In this document: piece by piece, positions 6,448 to 13,837 of the stretch
How positions within the stretch are numbered: position 1 is the first letter of the stretch
Layout: each line of letters opens with the position of its first letter
Assembly: GCF_001685015.1 (NCBI RefSeq)
Contig: NZ_MAYT01000001.1
Coordinates: 186,001 to 250,000, forward strand
DNA from: Pseudobacillus wudalianchiensis
GTDB taxonomy: Bacteria; Bacillota; Bacilli; Bacillales; Domibacillaceae
DNA length: 64,000 nucleotides
Direction of reading: 5' to 3'
Program-made: the position numbers and the translations under genes
The notes under the pieces: generated by a model
Database searches by the model: none
What the model was told of the DNA's origin: nothing
The model's input: only the letters and a program-made list of their open reading frames with translations

Positions 6448-7803
6448 ATGAGTTTGGAAATGGTAATGACCGTATTTGTGTTTTTTATAACGATGTTAGT
6501 CATATTTTGGAGGCCGGGAGGGATGAACGAAGCATGGCCAGCTTCAATAGGTGCATTGATTATCTTGCTGACGGGAGCCGTGTCACGAGGTGACATTGTC
6601 GATATTATCAATAAGATTGGCGGCGCATCGATTGCCATTATCGCTACTATTGTTATGGCGGTTATATTAGAAAGCTTTGGTTTTTTTCACTGGGCAGCTG
6701 CAAAGCTTGCGAACTTAGCTAAAGGCTCGGGTTATCGGCTGTACTGGTATATTCAATTGTTGTGCTTTTTAATGACTCTTTTATTTAACAATGATGGAAG
6801 CATCCTCATTACAACTCCAATTTTAATTTTACTCTTAAAGAATCTTCGCTTGAAAACCTACCAGCAGATCCCTTACCTTTTGAGCGGGGCACTTATTGCC
6901 ACTGCTTCGAGTGCGCCGATTGGTGTAAGCAATATTGTCAATCTAATAGCTCTGAAAATTGTCGATATGTCCCTTTATATGCATACGGCTATGATGTTCG
7001 TACCGGCTACCTTAGGATTATTGTTTATGTCCTGGCTGATGTTCATTGTAATCAAGAAGAAATTGCCTAAAAGGCTGCCAGCTTCTTTATATGACATAGA
7101 AGATCTCTTTTTTGAGAAAAACTTTCATCCTTTAAAAACGACTCTTTCATTTGAAACAAAGAAAAAGCGCACAAAGTTTATGATGAAATTATTATTGTTT
7201 GTCTTCATGGTTCGCTGTCTTTTGTTCGTCGCTTCTTATTTGTCCATCCCAATTGAATTAGTAGCCGTTCTCGGTTCATTTATTTTACTTTTATGGCGGT
7301 GGTATCATTTGCGTACAAACCCAGTGGATATCTTGAAGAAGACTCCGTGGCACATTCTTATATTTGCTTTTTCCATGTATGTCATTATATATGGACTCCA
7401 TAATGCCGGGCTAACAGATACGCTTGTAAAAATCTGTGAGCCGATTGTAAATGAAGGGCTGTTTTACTCGACCTTTATTATGGGGGGATTGGTATCTGTT
7501 TTATCTAACTTTTTCAATAATCATCCCGCTTTGATGATCGGAACGATTACTCTAACAGAGATGGGATTAGATTCGATTACCTTAAAAACCATCTATCTTG
7601 CTAATATAATTGGGAGTGATATGGGGTCATTATTGTTGCCTATCGGAACACTAGCTTCTCTTATTTGGCTGCACATATTGAGAGAAAATAAGATCAAAGT
7701 TAAGTGGAAGGATTATTTAAGCGTCTCCTTGATTGTTATCCCCTTAACGACTATTGTCACCTTATTTTTATTGTTCTGCTGGGTCCAAATCATCTTCTTT
7801 TAA
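6448..7803 (+). CDS. ArsB/NhaD-type permease (ion transporter superfamily)
   Basis: 451-aa integral membrane protein with about 11-12 hydrophobic segments. It resembles the arsenical pump membrane protein family: an N-terminal helix followed by RPGGMNEAWPASIGALIILLTG, the first-repeat motif MTLLFNNDGSILITTPIL and the second-repeat counterpart SNFFNNHPALMIGTITLTEMG. These paired FNND/FNNH motifs sit in re-entrant hairpins in this superfamily and mark substrate and ion binding. Members export arsenite or exchange sodium for protons or organic anions. No arsR or arsC neighbour is present, so the substrate is open. It stands alone between two terminators, with AAAGGAAGA upstream of the ATG. Confidence 0.82.
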   Translation: MSLEMVMTVFVFFITMLVIFWRPGGMNEAWPASIGALIILLTGAVSRGDIVDIINKIGGASIAIIATIVMAVILESFGFFHWAAAKLANLAKGSGYRLYWYIQLLCFLMTLLFNNDGSILITTPILILLLKNLRLKTYQQIPYLLSGALIATASSAPIGVSNIVNLIALKIVDMSLYMHTAMMFVPATLGLLFMSWLMFIVIKKKLPKRLPASLYDIEDLFFEKNFHPLKTTLSFETKKKRTKFMMKLLLFVFMVRCLLFVASYLSIPIELVAVLGSFILLLWRWYHLRTNPVDILKKTPWHILIFAFSMYVIIYGLHNAGLTDTLVKICEPIVNEGLFYSTFIMGGLVSVLSNFFNNHPALMIGTITLTEMGLDSITLKTIYLANIIGSDMGSLLLPIGTLASLIWLHILRENKIKVKWKDYLSVSLIVIPLTTIVTLFLLFCWVQIIFF

Positions 7804-7941
7804 AAAATCTCCTGCTTGTCTGCTTGAACTGTGCTCCTTATTCACTATAGCCGCTTTCTAATCCTCCTTCCTTTATTTAATAACAATAAAAATAGAAAGC
7901 ACAGTTTCTTTTCTCTTTTTTGGTTATCATATAAAAGCAGT

Positions 7942-7962
7942 GTAGGGCAAGTTTCACCCTAC
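7942..7962 (-). terminator. Possible terminator of the CotB-like triple-repeat gene
   Basis: GTAGGG and CCCTAC form a 6-bp stem overlapping the stop codon of the minus-strand gene. A weak CTTTTA tract follows on the minus strand. Confidence 0.4.
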
Positions 7963-8630
7963 GGACAGATTATGTTTTTTATGTGGGGAATGCTAATGTG
8001 TATTTGTCTTTCTTTTGCCGTAAGCAAATGGACAAAATGATTCCCTTTGCTAAGAAGTTTACCACTCTTGCTTTCTTTCTCCCCGACATTACAGGTAATA
8101 AATGCACCTGCCATCTTTTCTATTTGAGAGGCAAAAGTTCTAGCAAAGGATTTAGCAGTAGAAGTTGCCGGAAGTATTGTGTTTTTAAATCCATAAGGAT
8201 GAGAAGCAGGGGGATAGGGAATAAGCCATTTTATGTGTTGAAAGGGAATTAGCATTGTTTGATAAGTTGGAGAGAAAAATACGACGTAGTCATCCAATAT
8301 ATTTGTGATATAACCATGAAATGGCTGAGCGGCTGTTACATTTATTTCAAGAAAAACTCCTTTTGCCGCCTCTAATACTTTTTTCAATGACAACTCTTCA
8401 GTAAGCGAAATTTCCGTTAGTTTGTCAGGCTGAGTTAGTGTGTCTGCTTCCTCTTTTGATAAGGACCTGATCCCTCGAATATGAAATAAAGGGATATAGA
8501 AATACTCGTCTTGTCGATAAAGAATGAGCACCTCACTGCCAAAATCAACGAGTATGCCTGATAATTCTTTTTTACCTAGAAGATCTAGAGCAACTGGTTC
8601 CCCAATATAAATTTTAATTAACTCTACCAC
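7959..8630 (-). CDS. CotB-like spore coat protein, three-repeat form
   Basis: 223 aa. Three copies of an Sm-like strand-rich repeat of the CotB type are visible, each with a GxL/GxI-containing strand pair and ending in an F/I-H-I-(R/K) motif: FGSEVLILYRQDEYFYIP..FHIRGI (about 32-55), ILDDYVVFFSP..FQHIKWL (about 105-130) and GKLLSKGNHFVHLL..PHIKNI (about 190-222). The start is GTG, 6 nt after GAGGAGG; a TTG further upstream overlaps that site and is rejected. It is the last of three CotB-like genes in a row on this strand. Location in the coat is inferred from similarity to CotB, not shown. Confidence 0.7.
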   Translation of the reverse strand: MVELIKIYIGEPVALDLLGKKELSGILVDFGSEVLILYRQDEYFYIPLFHIRGIRSLSKEEADTLTQPDKLTEISLTEELSLKKVLEAAKGVFLEINVTAAQPFHGYITNILDDYVVFFSPTYQTMLIPFQHIKWLIPYPPASHPYGFKNTILPATSTAKSFARTFASQIEKMAGAFITCNVGEKESKSGKLLSKGNHFVHLLTAKERQIHISIPHIKNIICP

Positions 8631-8667
8631 GAAAATCCTCCTCAAGTGCTTAAAAGCTGCGTATTCA

Positions 8668-8701
8668 AAAAATAGAAGAAGGTCAGTCAGGAAACCTTCT
8701 G
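8668..8701 (-). terminator. Terminator of the long-tailed CotB-like gene
   Basis: On the minus strand AGAAGGT and ACCTTCT pair around a 10-nt loop, with TTTTTT shortly after. It lies between the two minus-strand CotB-like genes. Confidence 0.6.
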
Positions 8702-8725
8702 CTTCTTTTTAAGAGCATTTTTATA

Positions 8726-10063
8726 TTATTTTAGACTTTCCCGGTCTAACCTTTTCTTTCTTAGTTCCATGTAATTCTTTTCCGCTTGCATCATAAGTGA
8801 ATAATATTGGGATTCTAAAATTTTTTCTTTTTCTTCTGCAGTGAGTATCGTTTTTACTTGATTTCGCCGATCTTCTGCGCTAGGAGATGGGAGCCGCTTT
8901 TCTTCCACGTGATGCCTCTTCACGCTTCTTTTGTTTATTCTTAACTCTTTCGTACTTCGTTTTTTTCTGAAGAAACATTTTCCTAAGTTAGGGGGATCAA
9001 CTGTGTACTCACTCGATGATTGATTGTCTTCAACAGAAGGTTCTTGACTCTCTTCATGTTTAGAAGAGATTGGCAAAGGTCCTTTGTCAGTAATTGGATG
9101 TAATCCAAGGCTTTTATTAGAAAGACCGTAGTCTATCGAGCCGTTCTCCTTGTCTGCTATAGGCTGATGGTTTTGTTGTGGTTCCTCAGAAAAATCATAA
9201 ATGATAGACGACTGCTGTTTTGCAGAAGACCTTTCCTGTACGTCTTTTCTTTGGCTGCTTGCTGGCAAAAACTCTGTTTGGTGATCTGTGTTTCCTTCTG
9301 TCGTTGCTTCAGTTTGTTCAGAAGAGGGCAGATTTTCAAGTGTTGTTATATCTTCTTCATAAAGTGGTGATGGTGCTTCACTTTCATTTAAATTAGGAGG
9401 ATTAGAGTGTGCGTTGGCATTTGTTTGGGAATCTTTTTGTGTTTTTTCTAGTTTAAATTCCCGTTGTACTTCACTTTCATTGGAAGCAGGGGGAGCAAGA
9501 TCAATTTTAGCATTCATCTGCTGTTCTTTTTGTACTGCTTCTTGATTAAATTCCTGCTCATCTTCTATAAGCTCTTCGCTCTGGCTATGTGTTACTGTTT
9601 CTTTCTTATTTGAATGATCCGTTTCGGCAGGTTTAGGACTTTCATAGAATCCTGGAAAAACATTGGAGATATGAAAGGTTTGCATAATAATCTTTTCTTC
9701 AGAACTAATCAAAATAATGTGATCGTCAAAAACATCGCTTAAATAACCTGTTACGAGCTGATCGTTATGACAGTTAATTGTAACCCATTGCTGCTTGCAA
9801 TGTTCCAAAATCCCCTGCAGTTTTTCTGCTCGTAGATAATCATCGTTCATTGAGTTTATCTTTAAGTCTTTTGTATTTTTGGCAATCGATTTAATTTGAT
9901 GAAGATGATAGTAAAAAAAGTCTCCCTCTTTATTTTGTAAAATAAGATAATCTTCTTTTACATCAGCTAAGCTTCCCTTAATGAGAGTGCCATTACTCGA
10001 AAAAATACCGATAGAATATCCTATGAGTGATTTAAGCGTATCAGAAAAATAAGGGTTCAACAC
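8726..10063 (-). CDS. CotB-like spore coat protein with long disordered tail
   Basis: 445 aa from a GTG start 7 nt after GAGGAGG. The N-terminal 140 residues carry two CotB-type repeats (LADVKEDYLILQNKEG..HQIKSI and LSDVFDDHIILISSEE..FHISNV). The next 220 residues are low-complexity and polar, rich in Ser, Glu, Gln, Asn and Pro, presumably disordered. They contain loosely repeated NESE / TQKDSQ / EPSVED blocks. The last 80 residues turn basic (FFRKKRSTKELRINKRSVKR) and end in a helical charged segment. B. subtilis CotB also ends in a long Ser/Lys-rich tail that is phosphorylated in the mature coat; here the tail is more acidic before the basic end. Function as a coat protein is inferred. Confidence 0.72.
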   Translation of the reverse strand: MLNPYFSDTLKSLIGYSIGIFSSNGTLIKGSLADVKEDYLILQNKEGDFFYYHLHQIKSIAKNTKDLKINSMNDDYLRAEKLQGILEHCKQQWVTINCHNDQLVTGYLSDVFDDHIILISSEEKIIMQTFHISNVFPGFYESPKPAETDHSNKKETVTHSQSEELIEDEQEFNQEAVQKEQQMNAKIDLAPPASNESEVQREFKLEKTQKDSQTNANAHSNPPNLNESEAPSPLYEEDITTLENLPSSEQTEATTEGNTDHQTEFLPASSQRKDVQERSSAKQQSSIIYDFSEEPQQNHQPIADKENGSIDYGLSNKSLGLHPITDKGPLPISSKHEESQEPSVEDNQSSSEYTVDPPNLGKCFFRKKRSTKELRINKRSVKRHHVEEKRLPSPSAEDRRNQVKTILTAEEKEKILESQYYSLMMQAEKNYMELRKKRLDRESLK

Positions 10064-10102
10064 CTCTAACCCTCCTCATAAATTATTAAGCTTTTTCAAT
10101 AG

Positions 10103-10162
10103 AAGGGACCACTTCGAATAAATAAATCATTTCTTGCATACATTTATTCAAAGTGGTCTCTT
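10103..10162 (-). terminator. Long hairpin, probable terminator of the short cotB-like gene
   Basis: Two 21-nt arms (10103-10123 and 10142-10162) pair along their full length with one G-U and one mismatch around an 18-nt loop. It sits just beyond the stop of the minus-strand gene. The U-run is poor, so it may act as an mRNA-stabilising end or a boundary. Confidence 0.55.
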
Positions 10163-10207
10163 TGTAGATGCATGATTACGAATAGAGTTGGAAACGGCTA
10201 ACGCTGA

Positions 10208-10729
10208 TTAATCGTTTCTTTCTTCCCATTGACCGCCTCTATCTTTGTCTTCATTCTTATCTTCGTCTTTCTTTTTCTCGTCTCTCTTATCTTTGCCTGG
10301 CTCTTCCACTCTCATATCGTAACTGATATTCCGGATATGAAACATAGCTACGCGAATAACTTCTTCATTGAAAATAACAGTGATGTAATCGTCATTAATA
10401 TCGTCCAATACACCTTGATACTTTTCATGACCCCCGCGATTAATGGTTACCCAGTGATATTTCAAGCAGTGCAACACATCTTCAAAATTCTTTCCTCTTA
10501 CGTAAGAAAAGTCTTCCGGAACAATAAGATCAAAATTGATCCCTTTTTTAGCGTTGTCGGTCAAACTTTTTACATGGTGACCTTTGTAATAAAGAACACC
10601 GTCTTCTTTTGTAAGTAACACAAAGTAATCTTCTTCTACTGCCAGCAAAAGCCCAATTCTTGAGTCATGGCCGCCGCGGTTAACTTTCACCGCTTTGCCC
10701 ACTAAAGAACCTAATATATCCCTATTCAT
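10208..10729 (-). CDS. Spore coat protein CotB-like
   Basis: 173 aa. It is the closest of the three to B. subtilis CotB. Two repeats carry the family's RGG(P/H) motif: VNRGGHDSRIGLLLAVEEDY with a YYKGHHVKSL end near residues 15-60, and TINRGGHEKYQGVLDDINDDY with an FHIRNIS end near residues 93-135. The tail is short and highly charged (KDKRDEKKKDEDKNEDKDRGG) instead of the long Ser-rich tail of CotB. The ATG at 10729 follows GGAGGAG by 9 nt; the upstream in-frame ATG lies before that site and is rejected. It is first of a run of three paralogous genes on the minus strand. Confidence 0.8.
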   Translation of the reverse strand: MNRDILGSLVGKAVKVNRGGHDSRIGLLLAVEEDYFVLLTKEDGVLYYKGHHVKSLTDNAKKGINFDLIVPEDFSYVRGKNFEDVLHCLKYHWVTINRGGHEKYQGVLDDINDDYITVIFNEEVIRVAMFHIRNISYDMRVEEPGKDKRDEKKKDEDKNEDKDRGGQWEERND

Positions 10730-10753
10730 TCTGCTCTTCTCCTCCTGCTTCAA

Positions 10754-11303
10754 AATGTCTCTATATGTATATGTTTTGCGAGAGGATAAGGTGCCGTTGC
10801 ATTTAGCTTTTCTATATCCGTTCTTTGAAAGCTGACGGGATCTCGGTGAAGAGTCTGCAACATAAATAGATAGGCTGGTCTCTAGATTATTTTTATCTGA
10901 TTTAATCTTTGCTTCGCACGTCTGATAGTATTTCGTTATTCGAAGAGAACAGGACTCTCATTCCATGCCTGCTTTTTAACAGCCAAAGGTGTGTGCCTAA
11001 GCTAATGTAAATAAAGAGGAGGAAAAGATTAGAAACATGCGGATTTTTATGAATTTAGGATAAGAGGAAGGGGAGGAGTGCATCAGATAATGCCTCCTAT
11101 ATGGGTGTAAAAAGAACAGAAGGAAAGATTCATCAGAAAGCCCTTTCGATGAAAAAAGGATACACTCGTTGAATGTCTTTGCCATTCTACTTTCTTAAGC
11201 ATACTTGTGATGACAGGACTATTCTTTATAACTGCCAGCACTAGATGAAACAGAAAGGTGCTATTCCCAAGTATTCGAAGAGGGAGGTAGATCTTTGGAC
11301 AGA
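10754..11303. other. Gene-free stretch, nothing recognised
   Basis: About 550 bases between the CotB-like gene and the PAS-STAS gene. Several purine-rich ribosome-binding-like sites (GAGGAGG near 11016, GGGGAGGAG near 11071, AGGGAGGT near 11282) lead only into frames of a dozen codons or fewer. No tRNA, clear terminator or repeat was seen. It may be decayed coding sequence. Confidence 0.4.
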
Positions 11304-12071
11304 TTAAGAATCTGTTTGTTGGCGGTTTAATACATAATTGAGGCCAGCGTGTGCCGTATTGAAGGTTGGAATGCGAATATTTAACTCACCAATTGACATA
11401 GCCAACTTAGGAGTGATGCCGACGATAATACATTGCGTTCCAATTAAATTTAAACAATCATTTAATTTTTGTAAGTGCTCCCTAATTCCTTCGTCGAAGC
11501 TGTATAAACCGCTTAAGTCTATTAAAGCAAACTGAATATTATGAGTTGCACATTCCTTTAAGACAGAAGTAAGAAGTCGATCTGCGCGAGCAGTATCAAT
11601 TTCTCCAATGAGAGGCAGAGCAATTGTTTTTTTCCATATTTTCAAAATGGGGACAGACAGCGCCTGAATAAGCTTTTCGTTTCTTTCCTCTTCTTCCGCT
11701 TTTGTCGTTACATCCCTTAGAATAACAACATAGCCTGTCACTTCGTTCTCATCATTTTTTATAGCTGTGACGATGATATCAGCAACATAACGATCACGAA
11801 TTGTAATGCGGGCTTGATGGCTTTCTGTTAGATCGTTCATGATCTTTCGCTGGGTTTCTGGCTGGGCGTGAAATACGTCCATTTTTTGTCCAATCATATC
11901 CTTTGCATCTAACAAGCCGTATAAAGGAGCTACTACAGACAATAAACCGGCTGCTTTTGCATTCATCCAGCGTATCGTATAATGCTTATCAGCAATAATT
12001 ATGTTTTCACCTAAGCTGTTTAAAGCATGCAGAAGAGAAATATCTACTGGGATTTGGCCAATCGCGTTCAT
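11304..12071 (-). CDS. PAS-STAS domain protein, RsbR/stressosome-like
   Basis: 255 aa. Residues about 15-130 form a PAS domain (LGENIIIADKHYTIRWMNAKA to VTGYVVILRDVTTKAEEE). A short linker leads to a STAS domain at about 140-250 with the family core ALIDLSGLYSFDEGIREHLQKL and IIVGITPKLA. RsbR-type stressosome proteins carry a phospho-accepting Thr in DITG; here the equivalent is DLSG, so serine may take its place. The PAS domain could sense a ligand, redox state or light, but no cofactor cysteine of the LOV type is present. There are no rsbS or rsbT neighbours. Likely role: a sensory input protein for the general stress response or an orphan STAS regulator. Confidence 0.8.
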   Translation of the reverse strand: MNAIGQIPVDISLLHALNSLGENIIIADKHYTIRWMNAKAAGLLSVVAPLYGLLDAKDMIGQKMDVFHAQPETQRKIMNDLTESHQARITIRDRYVADIIVTAIKNDENEVTGYVVILRDVTTKAEEEERNEKLIQALSVPILKIWKKTIALPLIGEIDTARADRLLTSVLKECATHNIQFALIDLSGLYSFDEGIREHLQKLNDCLNLIGTQCIIVGITPKLAMSIGELNIRIPTFNTAHAGLNYVLNRQQTDS

Positions 12072-12168
12072 TCGTTTTCACCTTCTTTAGATGTTGTTCA
12101 CCCATTGTAACATAGATCTTTTCGTTAAAGAGTATAGTAGAGGAGGGGCTTATTTGAATAGGACGGAC

Positions 12169-12196
12169 ACATATCACAAATAGACTGCATAAGGTA
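12169..12196 (+). promoter_or_regulatory. SigK-type promoter
   Basis: AC at 12169-12170, a 17-nt spacer, then CATAAGGTA at 12188-12196, a full match to the SigK pattern AC-N16/17-CATANNNTA. It lies just upstream of the ribosome binding site AAAGGAGG of the Tyr/Gln/Pro-rich gene. Confidence 0.65.
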
Positions 12197-12228
12197 AAGG
12201 GCAGGCAAAAACAAAGGAGGGCATTATT

Positions 12229-12603
12229 TTGCATTTCCAAAATTTTAATTTTGAAGATGAGCCGTTTATTGCTGAAGAAGAATTAAGTAACATTGATCTG
12301 GAAGATGAGAGACAACAGCCATACTCAATGCAGCCATATCATATGCAACCGTACCAAATGCAACAATATCCATCTCAAATGCAGCCATACGATATGCAGC
12401 AGTATCCATATCAGATGCAGCCATATCATATGCAACAGTATCCATCTCAAATGCAGCCATACCACATGCAGCAATATCCATATTCTCACTCTTCTTATCC
12501 GAGACCAAGACCAAGGCCGATGTATTCGCCTTACTCTTATCAATCACAATATCCCTATTATTCACAACAATTCCCCTCTTATCCAGGAGGATGGGGACGA
12601 TAA
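12229..12603 (+). CDS. Met/Gln/Pro/Tyr repeat protein, probable spore coat component
   Basis: 124 aa from a TTG start placed 8 nt after AAAGGAGG. An acidic 28-residue head (NFEDEPFIAEEELSNIDLED) is followed by about four copies of a MQPYHMQQYPSQ-type unit (residues 34-85), then a Pro/Arg patch (PRPRPRPMYSPYSY) and a Tyr/Gln/Ser-rich end finishing GGWGR. Tyrosine-rich repeat proteins of this kind are common in spore coats, where tyrosines can be oxidatively cross-linked; that is inference here. The SigK-like promoter supports late mother-cell expression. Adjacent repeats are nearly identical in DNA, and the opposite-strand frames are by-products. Confidence 0.72.
   Translation: MHFQNFNFEDEPFIAEEELSNIDLEDERQQPYSMQPYHMQPYQMQQYPSQMQPYDMQQYPYQMQPYHMQQYPSQMQPYHMQQYPYSHSSYPRPRPRPMYSPYSYQSQYPYYSQQFPSYPGGWGR
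12325..12486 (+). repeat. Coding tandem repeats (MQPYxMQQYP units)
   Basis: About four units of roughly 39 bp encoding MQPY(H/D)MQQYP(S/Y)Q, in frame with the surrounding gene and without spacers. Confidence 0.85.
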
Positions 12604-12613
12604 TTCCAAACGA

Positions 12614-12642
12614 GAAGCTGCTCCGGTATCGGGGGCAGCTTC
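12614..12642 (+). terminator. Weak terminator-like hairpin
   Basis: 11-bp stem beginning GAAGCTGC and ending GCAGCTTC with a 7-nt loop, 11 bases after the stop codon. It lacks a clear U-run. Confidence 0.4.
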
Positions 12643-12732
12643 ATTCATATAGCCTCCAGACAGTGTTACCAAATTATAATGATGATAGACTTGTTGTTTT
12701 CAATCCATGTTATCTACATAGTGAAAGGCCGG

Positions 12733-13437
12733 TTATCTATAAAGTAAAACCTTCAATTGCTCACTTTGATCCAAAGTAGCGAGCAACACCTCATTTACCG
12801 TTATGTGATGGTCCTCCTTCAGTTTATGTTCAAGCCACTCCCAGTCTTTTCCTATCTTTTTTAGCTCAGAATTATCAATTTGTCCATCTTTAATAATCGG
12901 ATAGGGAAAAGAAAAAGACGTTGCTGGCAGCTGCATGTCTGCTCGGGTAACAGATTCATGCTTTGGTTCCAGAAATACGGAAATATTTCCGTCTGGTTCC
13001 CATAAGGCAAGTGCTACTTTTTGCACAGCAGTTACCTTTTCTTTTCTTAGCTGAGACAATAAGAAGTTGAGCGATATTTTTGCTTTTGATAAATTTTTAT
13101 AAATGATTTGTCCATTTTTTATGAGAGGAAACGGCGAAGGGTCAAGCCAATTTCGAAGCTTGTGCCATTTCAATGTTAAGAATACACTGATCGAATAGAG
13201 AATGACTAACACACTAATGGTAATCAACGAGCCTCTCATCTCTAATCGTTCATCGGAAAGGGGATCTGAAATGATGTTGCCAAGCAATAAAGCCATGGTA
13301 AAGTCGATCATTCTTAATTTAGAAATGGAGTGGCGGCCCATTATTTTAACAACGACCAATAAAAAGAAAAAAGCAACAACAGCCCGTAAAATCCATTGAA
13401 CGGCTGTTAGAGATTGTTGGGAATAGAAAAAGTCCAT
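12733..13437 (-). CDS. DUF421 membrane protein (YetF/YrbG family)
   Basis: 234 aa. Three N-terminal membrane helices (about residues 13-32, 42-58 and 67-87) carry the family signature VVKIMGRHSISKLRMIDFTMALLLGNI. Two soluble repeats of the DUF421 type follow, including PFPLIKNGQIIYKNLSKAKIS and a second PIIKDGQIDNSELKKIGKD. B. subtilis has several paralogues (YetF, YdfS, YkjA, YrbG), and relatives occur in the spore inner membrane where they affect germination or heat resistance. The present gene is beside sspI, but nothing in the sequence proves spore expression. It runs on the minus strand downstream of sspI, separated from it by a terminator. Confidence 0.85.
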   Translation of the reverse strand: MDFFYSQQSLTAVQWILRAVVAFFFLLVVVKIMGRHSISKLRMIDFTMALLLGNIISDPLSDERLEMRGSLITISVLVILYSISVFLTLKWHKLRNWLDPSPFPLIKNGQIIYKNLSKAKISLNFLLSQLRKEKVTAVQKVALALWEPDGNISVFLEPKHESVTRADMQLPATSFSFPYPIIKDGQIDNSELKKIGKDWEWLEHKLKEDHHITVNEVLLATLDQSEQLKVLLYR

Positions 13438-13473
13438 GATGATGATCCCATCCTTTTTATCAAAAGAGCTTTA

Positions 13474-13511
13474 GATAAAAGAAGTGACCCAAAATGACTT
13501 TGGATCACTTC
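13474..13511 (-). terminator. sspI terminator
   Basis: Minus-strand stem GAAGTGATCCAAA / TTTGGGTCACTTC with one U-G pair and a 5-nt loop, followed by CTTTTATC. It ends just beyond the sspI stop. Confidence 0.85.
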
Positions 13512-13517
13512 ATATTG

Positions 13518-13724
13518 TTATTTCAGTCCTGCTTCCAATGTTTGTAGCATATGCTGTTTTTCCTGCTCATCGGCATTTTTCCAGAACACTTCGAATAAGA
13601 CGCCAAGACCAGGCAGCATTTTCTCCTCGTTACGCTGAATAGCATCAACGATTGTGTGTTGTAACTGGTCTTGAGAACTTCCTGAGACGTTAGCTAATAC
13701 GGCATTACGCAAGTTAAAATTCAT
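13518..13724 (-). CDS. sspI: Small acid-soluble spore protein I
   Basis: 68 aa. Matches SspI along its whole length: [15 protein letters not shown] at the N-terminus, [20 protein letters not shown] in the middle and QTLEAGLK at the end. It is a minor SASP made in the forespore and not of the alpha/beta DNA-binding class. The ATG follows AAAGGAG by 6-7 nt. As in B. subtilis it is divergent from ysgA. A forespore (SigG) promoter is expected upstream, but I could not see a clean -10. Confidence 0.95.
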   Translation of the reverse strand: MNFNLRNAVLANVSGSSQDQLQHTIVDAIQRNEEKMLPGLGVLFEVFWKNADEQEKQHMLQTLEAGLK

Positions 13725-13837
13725 GTGGATCGCTCCTTTTCAAAGTGATCTTTTTTATTTTCGCCCGTCTTGCCATTCATTATGCGGAGAAATTAAGCTA
13801 TAATGAAGCGGCGAAAACAGGAAAAGGAGTGAGCGGC

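Noticed and set aside
6448-7803. Arsenic-resistance operon
   Set aside because: Only the permease is ArsB-like. There is no arsR, arsC or arsA, and the superfamily has other substrates.
7831-8040. 69-codon plus-strand frame after the ArsB-like gene
   Set aside because: GTG start without ribosome binding site, overlaps the end of the CotB-like gene on the other strand, and looks like chance hydrophobic sequence.
10997-11185. 62-codon minus-strand frame
   Set aside because: No ribosome binding site, serine/phenylalanine-rich low-information product, no similarity recognised.
12266-12652. Open frames opposite and overlapping the MQPY repeat gene
   Set aside because: Shadow frames of a repeat. 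The TTG frame has the ribosome binding site and promoter.
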